NCBI RefSeq assembly: GCF_001949145.1
Contig: NW_019091657.1
Coordinates: forward strand, 196,933 to 260,932
Length of the DNA: 64,000 nucleotides
From: Acanthaster planci
Taxonomy: Eukaryota; Echinodermata; Asteroidea; Valvatida; Acanthasteridae
Direction: 5' to 3'
Positions 32,717 through 44,704 of the stretch are shown piece by piece. Numbering within the stretch: the stretch's first letter is position 1; the number at the start of each line of letters is the position of its first letter. A model generated the notes under the pieces. It saw only the letters and a program-made list of their open reading frames with translations, had not been told where the DNA came from and did not search any database. Both the position numbers and the translations under genes were made by a program.

Positions 32717-34158
32717 CCTTTTAAAACCCCTTCGCGACAGATGACTGCAGACGCCGCGCCTGGAATAAAGTCTAATTTCCGGATGTTTGCGGTAGCCGCA
32801 TACCACACCTGCAACTTTTATTTAGTGTACGCTTGTAGATACTGGGAGCTTTGCATTGACTGGAAATCTGGGGCAACTAGGAGAGTTGGTCGACCCCACG
32901 ATACTCTGGCAGTAAATTGGATTTTAATCATCAGAACACCCCCTTTGTCTTTGACTGAATACCGTGGATAATCTCAGTGCAGTGTTGCTGACTCCACTGT
33001 CAGGGCTTATGCAACGCACTTTGTGTGGGCCCAAAGCGCGATGAATACAGGCCATTGACATGGTGTGCGCGGCATTGTTTACGGCCCCGCTGGGCCCAGA
33101 ACAGGTGCACAGCACCCCAGCACCCACGCTGGGGAGCGATCGAGGCCTGCCAAGACTTCGTCCATTTAGTGGACGGCTGATGGCAACTTCCCCCGCCGAC
33201 GCGACTTTCAAGGCACAGCGGGTGTTCAAGTGCAAGAACTGTTTCAAGAGTTATCACACTTAAATCTTGTGTTTTTCTTATCTATTTATTTTATAATAAT
33301 GGGAAAGATTCAGTTAGAAGGGGGCTGTGTTAGATATATCATTACATTCAAAAAGGGGGTTTGAATACAAACTTGCAAAAAACAAAACTTAGAAATATGC
33401 AAGAAAGTTATGTGCGTACATAGCACAAGATGAAAAATGGGCAAATTTTACGGGTAATATTGACTGGTATTAAATGAAATAAAAACTTGTGAAGCGCCCT
33501 CTATGTACATGTACAAGTGGGGGCTGGGAATTGGTGCTTGGCATGCAGGACTACTGGGGTGCGGGAACACGAGCCACGGTGCCCGCCTGTGGCAAGCCTA
33601 GACCTTGTGAACTTAGCGGGCGCTGCACGCTTTGCTATGGCCGAGCGTCATTGGGTAGTGTTGTCGTGTGGGTAAGGCAAGTGCTGGGTGCCTGGTTACT
33701 ATGTTAGATGGGATCCAATACCCCAGCATGAATCGCGGTCACATAGAGCCGGGCTTTGTGCAGTGTGCGACCCAGCAAACTTGGCAGATAAGGCCTGGTC
33801 ACCTTACTACATGTCTGCGGTTGCCGTTGGCAAAATTGGGGGGAAAAACCGGCAGCCAGGTAGGACGCGGTAAAAATATCCCGCCGTCAAGTGATTTTAA
33901 TTAATTAATTAAAAAAGAGCAAAAGGGGAAAGAAAGATTACTCAGTCACTATCAATACATTGTCACTTTTAGTTTTGAGGAAACTATCATTGAAGCGATT
34001 AAAAATTAGTTAATAATAAACAGCGTCTGTGGAGTCAAGTATAGCTTTGGGTCATCCCCTGCATTGCATTCTCCATAGTTAAGAAAAATTCTCAGACTTT
34101 TTTTTTTCCTTTCGTTCACCTCTCTAGATTAGATGTAACGGCAATGTAAATGATTTAC
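32717..34158. other. SULT intron 1 part, with two GC-rich blocks
   Basis: At about 32980-33215 and 33490-33880 the DNA is markedly GC-rich compared with its AT-rich surroundings, and open frames appear on both strands. None shows a recognised family or splice logic. I report composition only. Confidence 0.4.
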
Positions 34159-34324
34159 CAGCCTTGGGGTAGGTAATCAGGTAAATGTCGTCCTGTCGAA
34201 CTTGAAATGATTCCAGCTCCTCAAAGACCTGCCTTGGCACCCCTTTAGGCACACAGACTCCCCGATGGTAGTACTCCAAACATTCGCCAACTGCAGGCTC
34301 TATACGTGGCAATGATAGCACCAT
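34159..34324 (-). CDS. sulfotransferase (SULT-like), first coding exon
   Basis: The start codon at 34324-34322 lies three bases after an acceptor (TTTCAG|AAGATGG), so at least one untranslated exon should lie upstream. The exon encodes 55 residues plus one base: MVLSLPRIEPAVGE, YYHRGVCVPKGVP, then VRQDDIYLITYPKA, leading into the PAPS loop whose Gly codon is split by the intron (GCTG|GTAAAT, phase 1). The Y-G--VP---- and DD---TYPK(A/S)GT pattern is diagnostic of cytosolic SULTs. The four visible exons give 213 residues of an expected 290-310. No damage is seen. The polypeptide should be a soluble PAPS-dependent enzyme; the acceptor substrate cannot be told. Confidence 0.92.
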
Positions 34325-34327
34325 CTT

Positions 34328-35480
34328 CTGAAACCCTTCGTGAAATTTTAAGAACAGTAACATACAATACTAAATAGTCATATTTTGAGAGGTTACAGAA
34401 TTATCTTATGTTAAAAAAAATGAAAACTAGAAAAACATAGCAGCCTCCTTGACGTTTCACTTTCTTATTAATTAAATTGCTCTCAGTATCGTCACAGCTA
34501 TATCAATATCTGTACTGTAATTAGTGTTTGTCTTTTCTTTTCTTTTTCGATAAAAAATGAAAACTTGGGACATGCAAACCGTACGCATGAGGTTTCAGGA
34601 AATGCAGGAGTCCTTTCCGCGAAAACACACACACCTGTGGGATTTGAGTACTATGCATCAACACTCCGCACATGCTGTGCTTTCATTTACTGTTCCTTTA
34701 ACCACCTGTAATGGGCAGAAGTCGTCTTGCCATAGAATATTTCTAAAATATGTACAAAATGTTAAATACACAGAGAATGTGGATAATTAATGGTACAAGC
34801 TGTATTCGAACAATTTGTAAGCAGAGCCTGTTCTAACAAGTCCCTGGGTTTGTAAAGACAAATCACATGAAATTTATGGATGATGTGAATTATGATTTTT
34901 TTTACCCGATGATGACATTATTCACACAGAATGCCACTAACCTCTTGAAAATCACCTTCATTCTAGTGAAGTATTACATAGAATAAAATTAAACATAAAT
35001 ATTAGTACATAATAGTATCTATTTAAATATTTTGTTTCAAAAGACGTCTTGGTCCGGAACTACGCTTCCTTAGTTATTCGGTCCCAATAACTTCATAACG
35101 GAAACAATATATGCACGCCAATCTTGCTTTTTCGAGCCACTGAAAAATCTCAACAGTGTGAAATCTTTTATTGGTCAACTTTAGTCCCCAGCCCTTAAAA
35201 AAATCACAAGGCAGTTATGCGCTGACTTGAAAAAACACCAGAATATCTTCCTCATTTCTTGTAACTAAACCCATTGGTAAAATATCAGCAGATCATTCTC
35301 TCAAGCAATGAAGTGTTGCGCACCATTAAGACAAATCGATTTTTCTATTAGGCTATACACAATAACCTCTCCAACTGAAAGCCAAATAATGAGAATGGGA
35401 CTGTGTTTTTCATTCTTTGATGGAGTCGCTTACCGACCGACTGGCTGACCGACCGACCTGGTGACTGAGAAACATTTATT
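34328..35480. other. upstream of the first SULT coding exon, no gene recognised
   Basis: A 5' untranslated exon of the SULT gene must lie on the minus strand somewhere to the right, but a non-coding exon cannot be placed by eye. The plus-strand frame at 34557-34790 has no recognised relative. Confidence 0.45.
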
Positions 35481-36240
35481 AGGGACATGCCTCTTACTTG
35501 AAGTGTAGTGAAATGAACTTTTCTTCGATACAATTTTCTGCAACTTTGTATTATTCTTCAGTACATGAAAACTCTTTTACTTCCCATTTGGTTAAATGAA
35601 TACGGGCGGATTCACAATAGTGCGCCTCCAAGAGTTTGCAACGCGTTGGCCAGTCACAACGCGCGAAATTTGTCGACCGTTTCCAAACGTGCATTGGGTC
35701 GACAGATTTCGCACGTTGTGATTGGCCAACGCGTTGCAAACTCTTGGAGGCGCACTATTGTCGACCATTTCCAAACGCACATTGGGTCGACAGATTTCTC
35801 ACGTTGTGATTAGCCAACGCGTTGCAAACTATTGGAGGCGCGCTATTGTGAATCGCACGTATTGAAAAGTGCACGTTTTAAACACTAAAAGTTACAAATG
35901 TTTTCCTTAACAACCGAGAGCGCTGTTGCTGTGATGTTATTCAGGGAAGACATAGTTCACCGCATATGTTTTCTATTCAAATTGTGAACCTAAAATTTAC
36001 TTACTGGTAACATTTCTGGGAAAGGGGTTGATGCTTGCTTACTATTATGCACATAAACAACACCGTGGGAGAGAAGAGAAAATTTAGTCCAGAAAAATTT
36101 ACAAAAAAGCAGGACGTTTTTGTGTACACACCAATGTAATATTGAATCTTTGTTCTTGGGATGGTCGTAGTTTTGCCCATGAATATGGGAATACTCATTT
36201 AACATAAAAGCCAAAGAGGCAAATGAATACCCTTTGAAAT
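35481..36240 (+). repeat. dispersed repeat, copy A (interrupted by a MITE)
   Basis: The words CTTCCCATTTGGTTAAATG, then after the MITE GCTGTTGCTGTGATGTTATT, CAGGGAAGAC, ATTGTGAACC and AATATGGGAATA correspond to parts of 38010-38490 and of 51702-51880. The 51.7-kb copy has no MITE at the corresponding point. Confidence 0.6.
35601..35861. mobile_element. MITE with TA ends (copy 2, internally duplicated)
   Basis: The ends TACGGGCGGATTCACAATAG and CTATTGTGAATCGCACGTA are inverted repeats and match the copy at 9382-9536. Inside, the right half (TTGGGTCGACAGATTTC, CACGTTGTGATTGGCCAACG, CTTGGAGGCGCACTATTG) is present twice in tandem, which accounts for most of the extra 106 bases. Confidence 0.85.
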
Positions 36241-37793
36241 AGTGGAACAAAAGTTGAAAATAAGGTTAAATTAGGCACAAGGGTGCATTTTGAAGCTCTT
36301 TATTAAAACAGCACCTACCCTAATAAGCCCTGTACTTCGGTTGTCAACAGCTAAAAAGAAAAATGCAATGTTTCTTAGAATCACTCTTCGTGCATTTTTA
36401 CCACAACACGCCCTGCTAGTATATTAATAACCTCTGTTCAAGCCTGGATCCGCCACTGAGTTTTGTCCGCAGTATGGGCTATGCAGATGTATCAGCGTAA
36501 ACAAGGAATTTCTTAGGCATAATTTAGGAACTACCACTGACGTACACAGCGACAAATGTTTGATCATAAATAGCAGTTTATTCTCTGGCAAAAACGGAAG
36601 TTAATGTCGAGAGAGAACGGTTTCGTTAATGACATTTCCCATATAGGCTATAAACACAAGCAATTCTTGTACCTTAGTGTTACAGTTTACCGTTACCGCA
36701 GAGAGATACTGTAAAAAAATACATTACAAATCGTAGTAATATCAGTTCAGCCCAAATGACACGTCATACACACGTCCAACTAGGCCTCACGTAAAGCCTT
36801 TTATTGCTGTAGCTTCCGTCTTCTCGGTCGGCAAACATTCATAACCTGTCTCTTGATTGCCTCGAGAGCTAAAACTGTGACTTAACAGATGCCTTAGCAA
36901 ATGTTCCCTAAGAATATTCAAGAGACGTGCATTGTACAGCTATATCAAAGCTAATAGTTACAGGTGTACGTTTATAGTGTATCTTCATTTTTCATGAAGT
37001 AAACAAATCAAAAGCCGGGGGGTTCAAACCTATCCTTCTTTATACGCCACAAATTTTCTGTCTTACCGATTCACCTTGAGTTTTATAACGCACACATTTT
37101 GTTACCATATTTGCACAATTTGGAAGAGCCATACGCGTCAGAGTTTCTACCTTTTCAAGTTTACACTGCATGAACATAAATAGTTTGCCCGATTCAGGTC
37201 GAACTTTTCAAGTTTTAACAGCATGGGTTTCCCTATTACTGTAAAAATCTGTCCCCACAAAGCCGAGAAATGAAGGGGAGTTTAAACCGTTGGTGAGTGT
37301 GACGGTGTCGTTTTGACCCCTTCAGGAGTTAAAGTACCCTTAAAATGTTGGTCGGATCAACGTTAGACCCAGAACGTCTACCTTCGTTTAAAGTGATAAG
37401 ATATGGAAATGTCAAATTGTATGTACCCATCCCTACAAAAAACAAAAGCCATGCAGCAGTGAAATACTACTTAACTAAAGAAACTCCGCTCCATTTTCAG
37501 TTTGAAAACCTTGTGCACAGACCAGAAGTACACGTACAGAAATATGTACAAGTGCAAAATGTCATACCTTCATATTGTACTCAGCGTTGTTTCATGCACT
37601 TATGATTTGATACAATCGATCAATAAATCGAAGGAAGTCTTACCTTGCCAATCCACCATAGTGACAGTGCGCTCGCTAAGTTGAAGGTCTAAACACAACA
37701 GCTAAATTCTCGAGTCTAGCTAATTCCATTGAGCAGGTTCATGTGTCAATTGTTCAAAGGCAAATTGCTGATACCAACCCAACAACCCCAAAT
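36241..37793. other. no recognisable gene
   Basis: AT-rich DNA. The plus-strand frame at 37345-37605 has no recognised relative and no splice support. Confidence 0.45.
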
Positions 37794-37840
37794 GTATGGT
37801 GTTCTATATCTGCCATCTAGCATTTCGTATCTCACAACTA
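37794..37840 (+). repeat. capped repeat, isolated end
   Basis: TATGGTGTTCTATATCTGCC followed by ATCTAGCATTTCGTATCTC is the cap with a short eroded array. The inverted counterpart is at 47636-47676. Confidence 0.55.
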
Positions 37841-38009
37841 GTGTTTATTTATAAAAGGCGTAATTATGTCGCCTCTGCGTGTTAAGTCAAGACGAGTGGA
37901 GTACTTTGGCCGCCACCTCGAATCTCCTTTTTTCATAGACTGTGGCTTAAAAATATATCCAGGGAGAACCGGTCTGTGCAAACATAGTTCAGAGTAATCT
38001 ATTGATTTT

Positions 38010-38490
38010 AAGGGATCCAGGAAATGAATTTTTTACGAATAATTTTGTGTTTATCTCTGTACTCTTCTTCCACGTATGAAGACTTTTTGACATCTTTTTT
38101 GCGTTACGTGAATTGAACGGTGCGATTTTTCAGACATTGAAAATTTACCAAGCATTTCTGGACAGGTGAGGGCGCTTTTGCTTGATGTAAATCCAGGAAG
38201 ACATGGTTCATGTTACATGTTTCCATGTTGAAATTGTGAACCCCAAATTTGCTATCTGGGAATATTTCTGTGAAAAGGATTTTTGCTGGATTATTGCCAT
38301 ATACTTACACAGCAATAAATTGCCAAAGTAAATGAAATCTGCCATAGCAGTGGTTAAAAAAATCTAGAAATTTTCTGTGCACAAACCAGTGCAACTTTGA
38401 GATTAAGTGCCTTGGATGACATCATATTTCTGCTAATGAATATGCAAATATGCATTAGCATTAAGCATCAAAAGCATCAAAATACGGGTT
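38010..38490 (+). repeat. dispersed repeat, copy B
   Basis: CTCTGTACTCTTCTTCCACG, CAGGAAGACATGGTTCATG, GAAATTGTGAACCCCAAATT and GCTAATGAATATGCAAATATG parallel 35481-36240; the first part parallels 51702-51760. It is non-coding. Confidence 0.6.
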
Positions 38491-39500
38491 ACAATTGCAA
38501 AGCAAAAATTTAAAAGACAGTTAATTGAAACCCAAAGATGCAATTTTAGGATTTTTAGTAAAATTTATAAAGATATTTTTATTTCCTGGTTCCTTTAACT
38601 ACTTTCAATGAGGTTTCAGAATTCCAAGAGAGTTGCCGCTGGGAATAAGAGTTTATAAAAGGGAAGGAAAATGAGAGTTTCCCATCAGCATCAACAGGGT
38701 CACTCCTAATCCTTTCTTCTTTCTTTCTTTGGGATGTTTCACAGCTTCATTGACGTAGGCTCTGCCAACCAATGTTTTTTAGTAAGTTTTTCCCGACCAG
38801 CACGGAGAGAAAAGCTTGGTTGACGTTGGATTTCACTCACTTATTGTGATATCAATGTACTTGCATAATTAAGCTTCCTAGAAAGTATTTACGAATTTTT
38901 TTAGACTTCAGTTTTATACGTAACTAGGAAGTAAATTTCAGTCCCCTGCAAGGTTGTGATAGTGGTGAGTGACGCTTATTAACACACAAAACTCATCCGC
39001 ATATGGGCCCTATAGATGGATTTCACATTAGCGTCGCATGTCGTAGCTGCGCATATCTGCATCGAAACCTAGGCTCTCTGTGTTGAACTTCCTCGTGCGC
39101 GCCCGCGGAGTCAACCCAGTACCTGCAGTATCCGGTTCGTAAGTGTGATACCACTTCAGTTTAAACCACGCCCGCTGCAAAAGATACACGACCATAGCAG
39201 GTACGTTAGTTCGCGGTAGATTGCCATTGTTTTTTTCTTTTGATTTCACGGGTCGAGTCGTTCTACAAGACTCTTCAACAAAAATTTGCAGCCTGAAAAG
39301 TCTGAATTTAACATACCTTTATGTATTTTGTGTCTTAACTCCTTACTTTCAATCGTCTGACCGTATTGAGAATTGAAGCTGACACATACAGCCTCGTTTT
39401 CAAACGCGGAAGTGCGCCTATCGACGCTAAAAGCTTCGTATTGGGATCCCTCTATACGTTTCCCCAGAGAGCGGGAGATTCAAAACTTGTAAATCCGGCG
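38491..39500. other. no recognisable gene
   Basis: Nothing assignable. The minus-strand frame at 39249-39028 has no recognised relative; it lies downstream (3') of the LINE fossil. Confidence 0.45.
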
Positions 39501-40450
39501 TTCGGCGGCGCGAGTTCTTGTTTGGGTATATCAGCAATTTTGTTTATGAAGAGTACTGTATCAGCGTTCTGAGAAAGCCTACACTATTTATCCTCTACTG
39601 AAATGCCCTGAAGAATGTTGTCATTACGAACACACAAAAGAAACAAATAAAGGCTCAATCCGTCTCCTTGACGACAACCCCGCTCTATCTTAAACAATTC
39701 TGATAAAACCCGGTGCGGTCTTTAAACCATTACTGAATAAAGGGTCCTAAATTGAAGAGATCCAAGATTTCAACAACAAATTCGTGTGAGACTCAATTTA
39801 GCACTTTCTCAAAATCAATTAACAAAAAGACACCAGGAACATTACTGTTCTCTGTATAATTAAGCAAATCATACATCAAGCGAATATTCTCCCCGTACAG
39901 CGTCCCTGCAAAAAACTTTTCAATTTTCATGGATAATTGTGGAGAGGCAAGTTTTCAGTCTCTCTGAAATACAACCGCAAGCTAAATTATACGAAGTATT
40001 CCATAACGAAATCGGTCTTCAGTTCTTTGAGAACTGACGGGGCTTATCCCCGTTTGGAAGCAAGGTAATGATAATAATGTTGGGTGACTGAGAGTCTGAA
40101 ATTCTTTAAAACTTTCAATATTTCCTCACAAGTCAACGGGTCGCTTATTTTTTCCCTCGTAGAATTTGAAGGAACTGGGGGGTTACACTGTCAAAAACAG
40201 ACCGAAGATTAACGGTTTGCTTTGTTCTGAATACGAGTATAATTTCTTGTAAAAAAAAAACGGGCCTCCTGAATAATTTCCCCAGAAGTCTTTAAATCAG
40301 TACCGTCTCCCTTAGTACTTCTGCTAATATTCCTATCATTCCAGTTACGCTTCTCCAAATTAAAAAAATCCTTTGGTGGTTTCTCTCCATGCTCCATCCA
40401 CCATGTACGGGATCCAACCATAACACGGTCCATTTTTGATTCACGCAAAT
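39500..40450 (-). pseudogene. L1-like LINE, ORF2 reverse transcriptase part
   Basis: On the minus strand, across frames: RTWWMEHGEKPPKDFFNLEK (the well known segment between endonuclease and RT), DGTDLKTSGEIIQEARFFFT, then FLLIDFEKVLN and VSHEFVVEILDL, then RGCRQGDGLSLYLFLLCV and finally a decayed NADTVLFINK where YADDTVLF is expected. So the catalytic box has lost one Asp and its Tyr. Stops and shifts are frequent, and the C-terminal region is missing. Confidence 0.88.
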
Positions 40451-41600
40451 TAACAAGACAAAGTTGTTTCGTTCAGTGCACCCACCAAACTGTTGTCACC
40501 GCTGGCAATTCTATTTGACAAATCTTTAATCTCATTCAATATTCAATATTAGTCTCCTTCTCACGAACTGTTTTCTCTTCCAGACAGCGTGAGAAATTGT
40601 CTTAGACATGATTTACATCAAAAGCATTTCTAAGAATAGCTGGTCATGTCCCTGGGATGCATATCGTGTAAAAAGGAGCGAGAATATGGGAAAGCAGAAT
40701 AAGAATCGATCACCTCGAAAATAATTTTTTAAAAACCATATCAACATAATCCTCATCTGAGAAAAGCGAATTGTTAAATTTCCAGTAACCGGCCCCTTTT
40801 CATTTGAGTAAAATCCAAACAAATGTCAACTGAAGAATGATCTGTCCGGAACCTTGGTTAATATCACATGAAACTAGATCAGAACCGAGCTCAGACGAAA
40901 TTAGAAAGAAGTCTAACCAAGACCGTTTCAAAGAGGAATGCTGTCTCTTGGTAAACCCCTTAGAGTTAGGATTTTGAATATGCTAGGGATCAATAAGATC
41001 AAGATTTCTACATGAACTACATGATTATTAACATGGAGATAATTCTCACACTCACGTTCAGTATCTAAAACTAGATTCCAATCACCACATATAATTGTAT
41101 GGGGATTGTCGAAACCAAGAATAATATAATAAATTTTGTCGTATAAAGTAATAATCGTAATGCTAAAGCCTTAACTCTCCAAACTAAGAGCCAGAAAATT
41201 CCCATTTCCATCAAAGCTAGAATCATGAATTTTAAAATCGAAACAATCATTTAATAAAAAAGCCACTCTTTTGGCATTACTTTTGTAACAACTAAAGTAA
41301 CAGTCAAGCCCTAACTCAGCTCTAAACCTGTCTTGCATGGAATCTGTACAGTGAATGTCTAGCAAACAATAGATTGAATACCATTTAGATCTAAAATAAA
41401 TTCCCAACAATTCTCCTTTTAGAGTGGTTGGCAACATTACGGCAGTTCATGGAGGCAACTGAAAAACAACGCAATTGCCCTTTTGTGGCATTAGAGGAAC
41501 TGGACATTTTTACATAGTGTGCCTTTATATGTTGGGCGTCGCCCCAAACACGCAAGTCCAACAAAAAAAGAACAAGATTGCTACTCAACTGAAATCAGTC
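40451..41600 (-). pseudogene. L1-like LINE, endonuclease part
   Basis: On the minus strand, MNCRNVANHSKRR resembles the start of an apurinic-type endonuclease (NxRGL--KRR). The following frame reads YCLLDIHCTDSMQDRFRAEL, CYFSCYKSNAKRVAFLLND and FKIHDSSFDGNGNFLALSLE, matching the order LQE-HC, F-----S-GVAIL, and D-NG-FL-L of LINE endonucleases. The expected Glu is replaced by Asp in LLDIHC. Frameshifts break the frame. Confidence 0.82.
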
Positions 41601-42199
41601 CAGCTGACGGACATGGACAGCTTAAAAAACGAGAGAGAAAAGGCCGAGACCAAAAACGAATAAAATAAGTTCTTACCACTCCACAAAAGAAAGTAAATCA
41701 TCAGAACTGAACTAGATCTCATAGCCCTGAGCTTTTTGCAGTTTATAACAGCCACCCTTCCCCCAAAAAAACAGCATAATTGTTGTGTTGCCATAAAGCC
41801 ACCTAAAAAAACTCATCCCGAACACCTTAAATAAAACGCACGACTACTAGATCAACAGATGACCTGCAGGACATGACCGAGAATTCAGGAGAAGGGGCTA
41901 AACCTACCGGTATAGTCTACACATGAGCCAACAACTTTTGAAAAATTGAAGAAAAAAATTCCTCATTGGATACCAACACTAAAAAACACGTTTATACATA
42001 AGCAAACCCACAAAGAGAACAAGGGTTAGCACAATTTAATTATTCTTGACGGAGCTCGAAGGCCTTACCGCTGCCCAATCTCCATCGCCCCGCGTAGACC
42101 CTCAACACTTGATACCTTGGTCACCATAGGGCCTTCATGCCGTCTCTCTAACATTTCTCTTCTTCCCAGTCTAGAGCCGTTAGGTCATAACGGTCCAAG

Positions 42200-42810
42200 A
42201 TGTACATTTTAGACCCCTCCGAAGCGCGTCACCGTTCCTTCATTATCTTGACCTTGTCCTGGTAAGACAGCAGCTTGACCAATACATGCACGGGACGGTC
42301 GTTCCTGTCCTGCCCATCACGATGGGCCCTTTCAATGGGCAGAGGGTTCAAGCTGAACCCGAAGCGAGTCTCGAGAATGTTTTTCACCTCCTCAGCGCAA
42401 TTTTCGTTATCAGACCTTGTAACACCGACCACTTAAAGGTTATTACTCCTTGAATATCTTTCTTGTTTATTGACCTGTCCCTTCATCTTGGCTGTCTTTT
42501 CCGTCACAGCCACCAGCTCAGATTTCAGAGAACCAACGGTCTTCTCTAAGCCGGACCTATAGTCGTCTCCATCTCCACGATTCTTTGATGTTTAAATTCT
42601 ATAGAGGCCGCTAACCCGGTCTCGAGCTGTTGTTGACCCTCCACCAACTTCGTCAGCGAAGAGCGGACAAATACCTCAAAATTTTCTTGGTTTTCAGCAT
42701 TTTTCTCGGCCGGGCACAACACCGATGACACATTCGAGGAAGGACGTCTGTGCACAGAGCTCCGTGCTTTTTTTTTTTGTAGGCCTGCATGTAGTTCCTC
42801 CACCGTGTGC
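42200..42810 (-). pseudogene. L1-like LINE, ORF1 part
   Basis: The minus strand carries GVTRSDNENCAEEVKNILE, then LPIERAHRDGQDRNDRPVHV and KLLSYQDKVKIMKER. This is the RNA-binding core of L1/Tx1-type ORF1 proteins (IERAHR-G------RP--V-F--Y-DK--I---). Upstream, 42803-42546 reads MEELHAGLQKKKARSSVHRR and a helical region (LVEGQQQLETGLAASIEFK) like the ORF1 coiled coil. A shift and a stop separate the two pieces. Confidence 0.82.
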
Positions 42811-42818
42811 AGCCCACC

Positions 42819-42977
42819 ATGCCACCGAAACTACGTGGTGGCAAAAGACACGGTACCGCTGGGGGGGGTGTCGTCTCCCAGCCCGTGGAATCGGGAGATG
42901 AGGAAAGCCGAAGTCCAGCCGAGATAAATTGGAATGTATTAGTGGAAGGGTCTGTAGCATGCCATCCGAAGCAATAA
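42819..42977 (+). other. small open frame, possibly coding
   Basis: A 52-codon frame starts at ATG in the context GCCCACCATGC and reads MPPKLRGGKRHGTAGGG, then VESGDEESRSPAEINWNVL. It lies directly at the 5' end of the LINE ORF1 on the other strand. Its composition looks protein-like, but there is no known family and no splice evidence. It could be the start of a lost element. Confidence 0.2.
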
Positions 42978-44704
42978 TGGGCGACTCGCAATACAGTGTG
43001 CCACCAAAAGTGCCGCAGACGGGCCACTTTTCAAGTTTACAGTCGACACGCTGCTGAGATAGAGCGCACTTTGGTACAGAACTTGGGGATATTTGATCGA
43101 GTCATTCCCCACACCATACAAAAACCATCATTTTTACTGCCTAACACCCATTCTCACTCACCAAATTTGAATTTTCAACCAAGATAAACCAGACATTCTG
43201 AAAAATTAGAGTTTCCCGCGCAACGCGCAGTTAGCGAATGAAACTTTTCGACTTTCCATGTCAACATCTTGGTGGCACATTGCTTTGTGAATGGGCCCTG
43301 TGTGTAATTGTTTCCTAGGCGGGTTAGGGGTAGTTATGATATCAAGACCCCTGCGCATGCATAAGAGACATCAGGATTCGTGTTACGGACGTCGTTGAAG
43401 CTACCAGAAGTAAAGGTGCAGTCGCGGCTTTTTTACTGTGCCGGAGGTTTGTGAACAAAACGCTAACCTATGGAAAATTACTACGCTCTTTGATACTTTT
43501 GTTGAAAATATTCAATAATTTCAGTGCACCACATTTGATTACTGCCCACAGGTTACTGTGGTGATCATTAGGAACAAGCCTTGCAAACCCCATGTCCCAT
43601 GTAATCATGAAATAATTAAAAAAGCTTGAGTTTACATTTAAGTCCACAATTTAGTGCAGGCCGAGTATAAGCATTCAGGAAGTGCTCGCCTGGTTTTTGT
43701 CGCTTTGTGCGCGTATTCTAGCGGTTTCTCTCAAACAATATTGTTTGTAGAATTCGACAAAAAAGAGAGAAAGCCCCAATTTTTCTGGAAATTGTTATAG
43801 CATTTTTAGGATAGGAATTTTCTTTCACAAGAACAGAAACACGATGAGCATATGCTGCTTTGTGATGCCACAGTGTGCACAACATTTGGTAAGATTAACT
43901 CTGATCCTCAGGCATGTCAGGATTCTCAGGAAGGGCTGTCCTTTGCATTTCATTGATAGATTTCTGACGATTACCTTTCATATAAACAGAAACTGAAAGG
44001 CAATTGAGACGTTCCTGACCCCTTCCCACCCCCACCCCCCAAAAAATCAGGTTGACAAGGCATGAAGTGCATGCACTTGAAAATTGTGGAGAATATTTGC
44101 CATACCAAAACATTGACACTAGTCTGACTGGGGGCCTGCATGAGAGTAAAATAACTCCAATTGTTGGCCAACACTCTGTTAAAAAGAAGTAAAATAAAAT
44201 TCATTAGGCGATTAAAAATCAATACAATGCGAGCCAAACAAAAGTTTTCAATTACAAAATTGTTTACAAAGAATGAGCCAAGTATTGGGATAAAAATCTT
44301 TATGTGATACGAGGCCGTCAGGTTTGGTCGTGTTAAATCGCCAGTGAGCCTTGTACATAATTGTACATAACCTATTCAGAGAACTGTGAAAATATTGAGC
44401 TATAATTTACGCTTTCTTCGGTGCTAACGTGGGACATGAACTCTATCTGCAAGAGTTTGTGCCTACTAATCACTATCGTAACCCTTGGGCGCTATTCGAA
44501 TGTGGTGCACCGAAATCATTGAATATTTTGACGAAAATATCAAAGATCATAGCAGTGCCAGTGTTCCATAGGTTGGTGTTTTGTTCACGAACTTTCGGCA
44601 CGGTAAAAAAAAAAGCCGCCATTCTACTACTAGTGGCTTCAACGACGTCCGTGTCACGAAAGCTGATCTCTATGAGTAGTACGCATGCGTACGGGTATTG
44701 ATAT
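42978..44704. other. no recognisable gene
   Basis: No family recognised on either strand. Short inverted words around 42955-42975 and 43255-43280 (GCATGCCATCCGAAGCAAT versus GTGGCACATTGCTTTG) hint at an eroded foldback, but I cannot delimit it. Confidence 0.4.

Noticed and set aside
32519-32971. 150-codon plus-strand frame and its minus-strand partners
   Set aside because: The frames run through the 14-bp GACG minisatellite, whose unit lacks stops in several frames; the repeated Arg/Thr or Arg/Arg-Ala-Ser patterns are artefacts.
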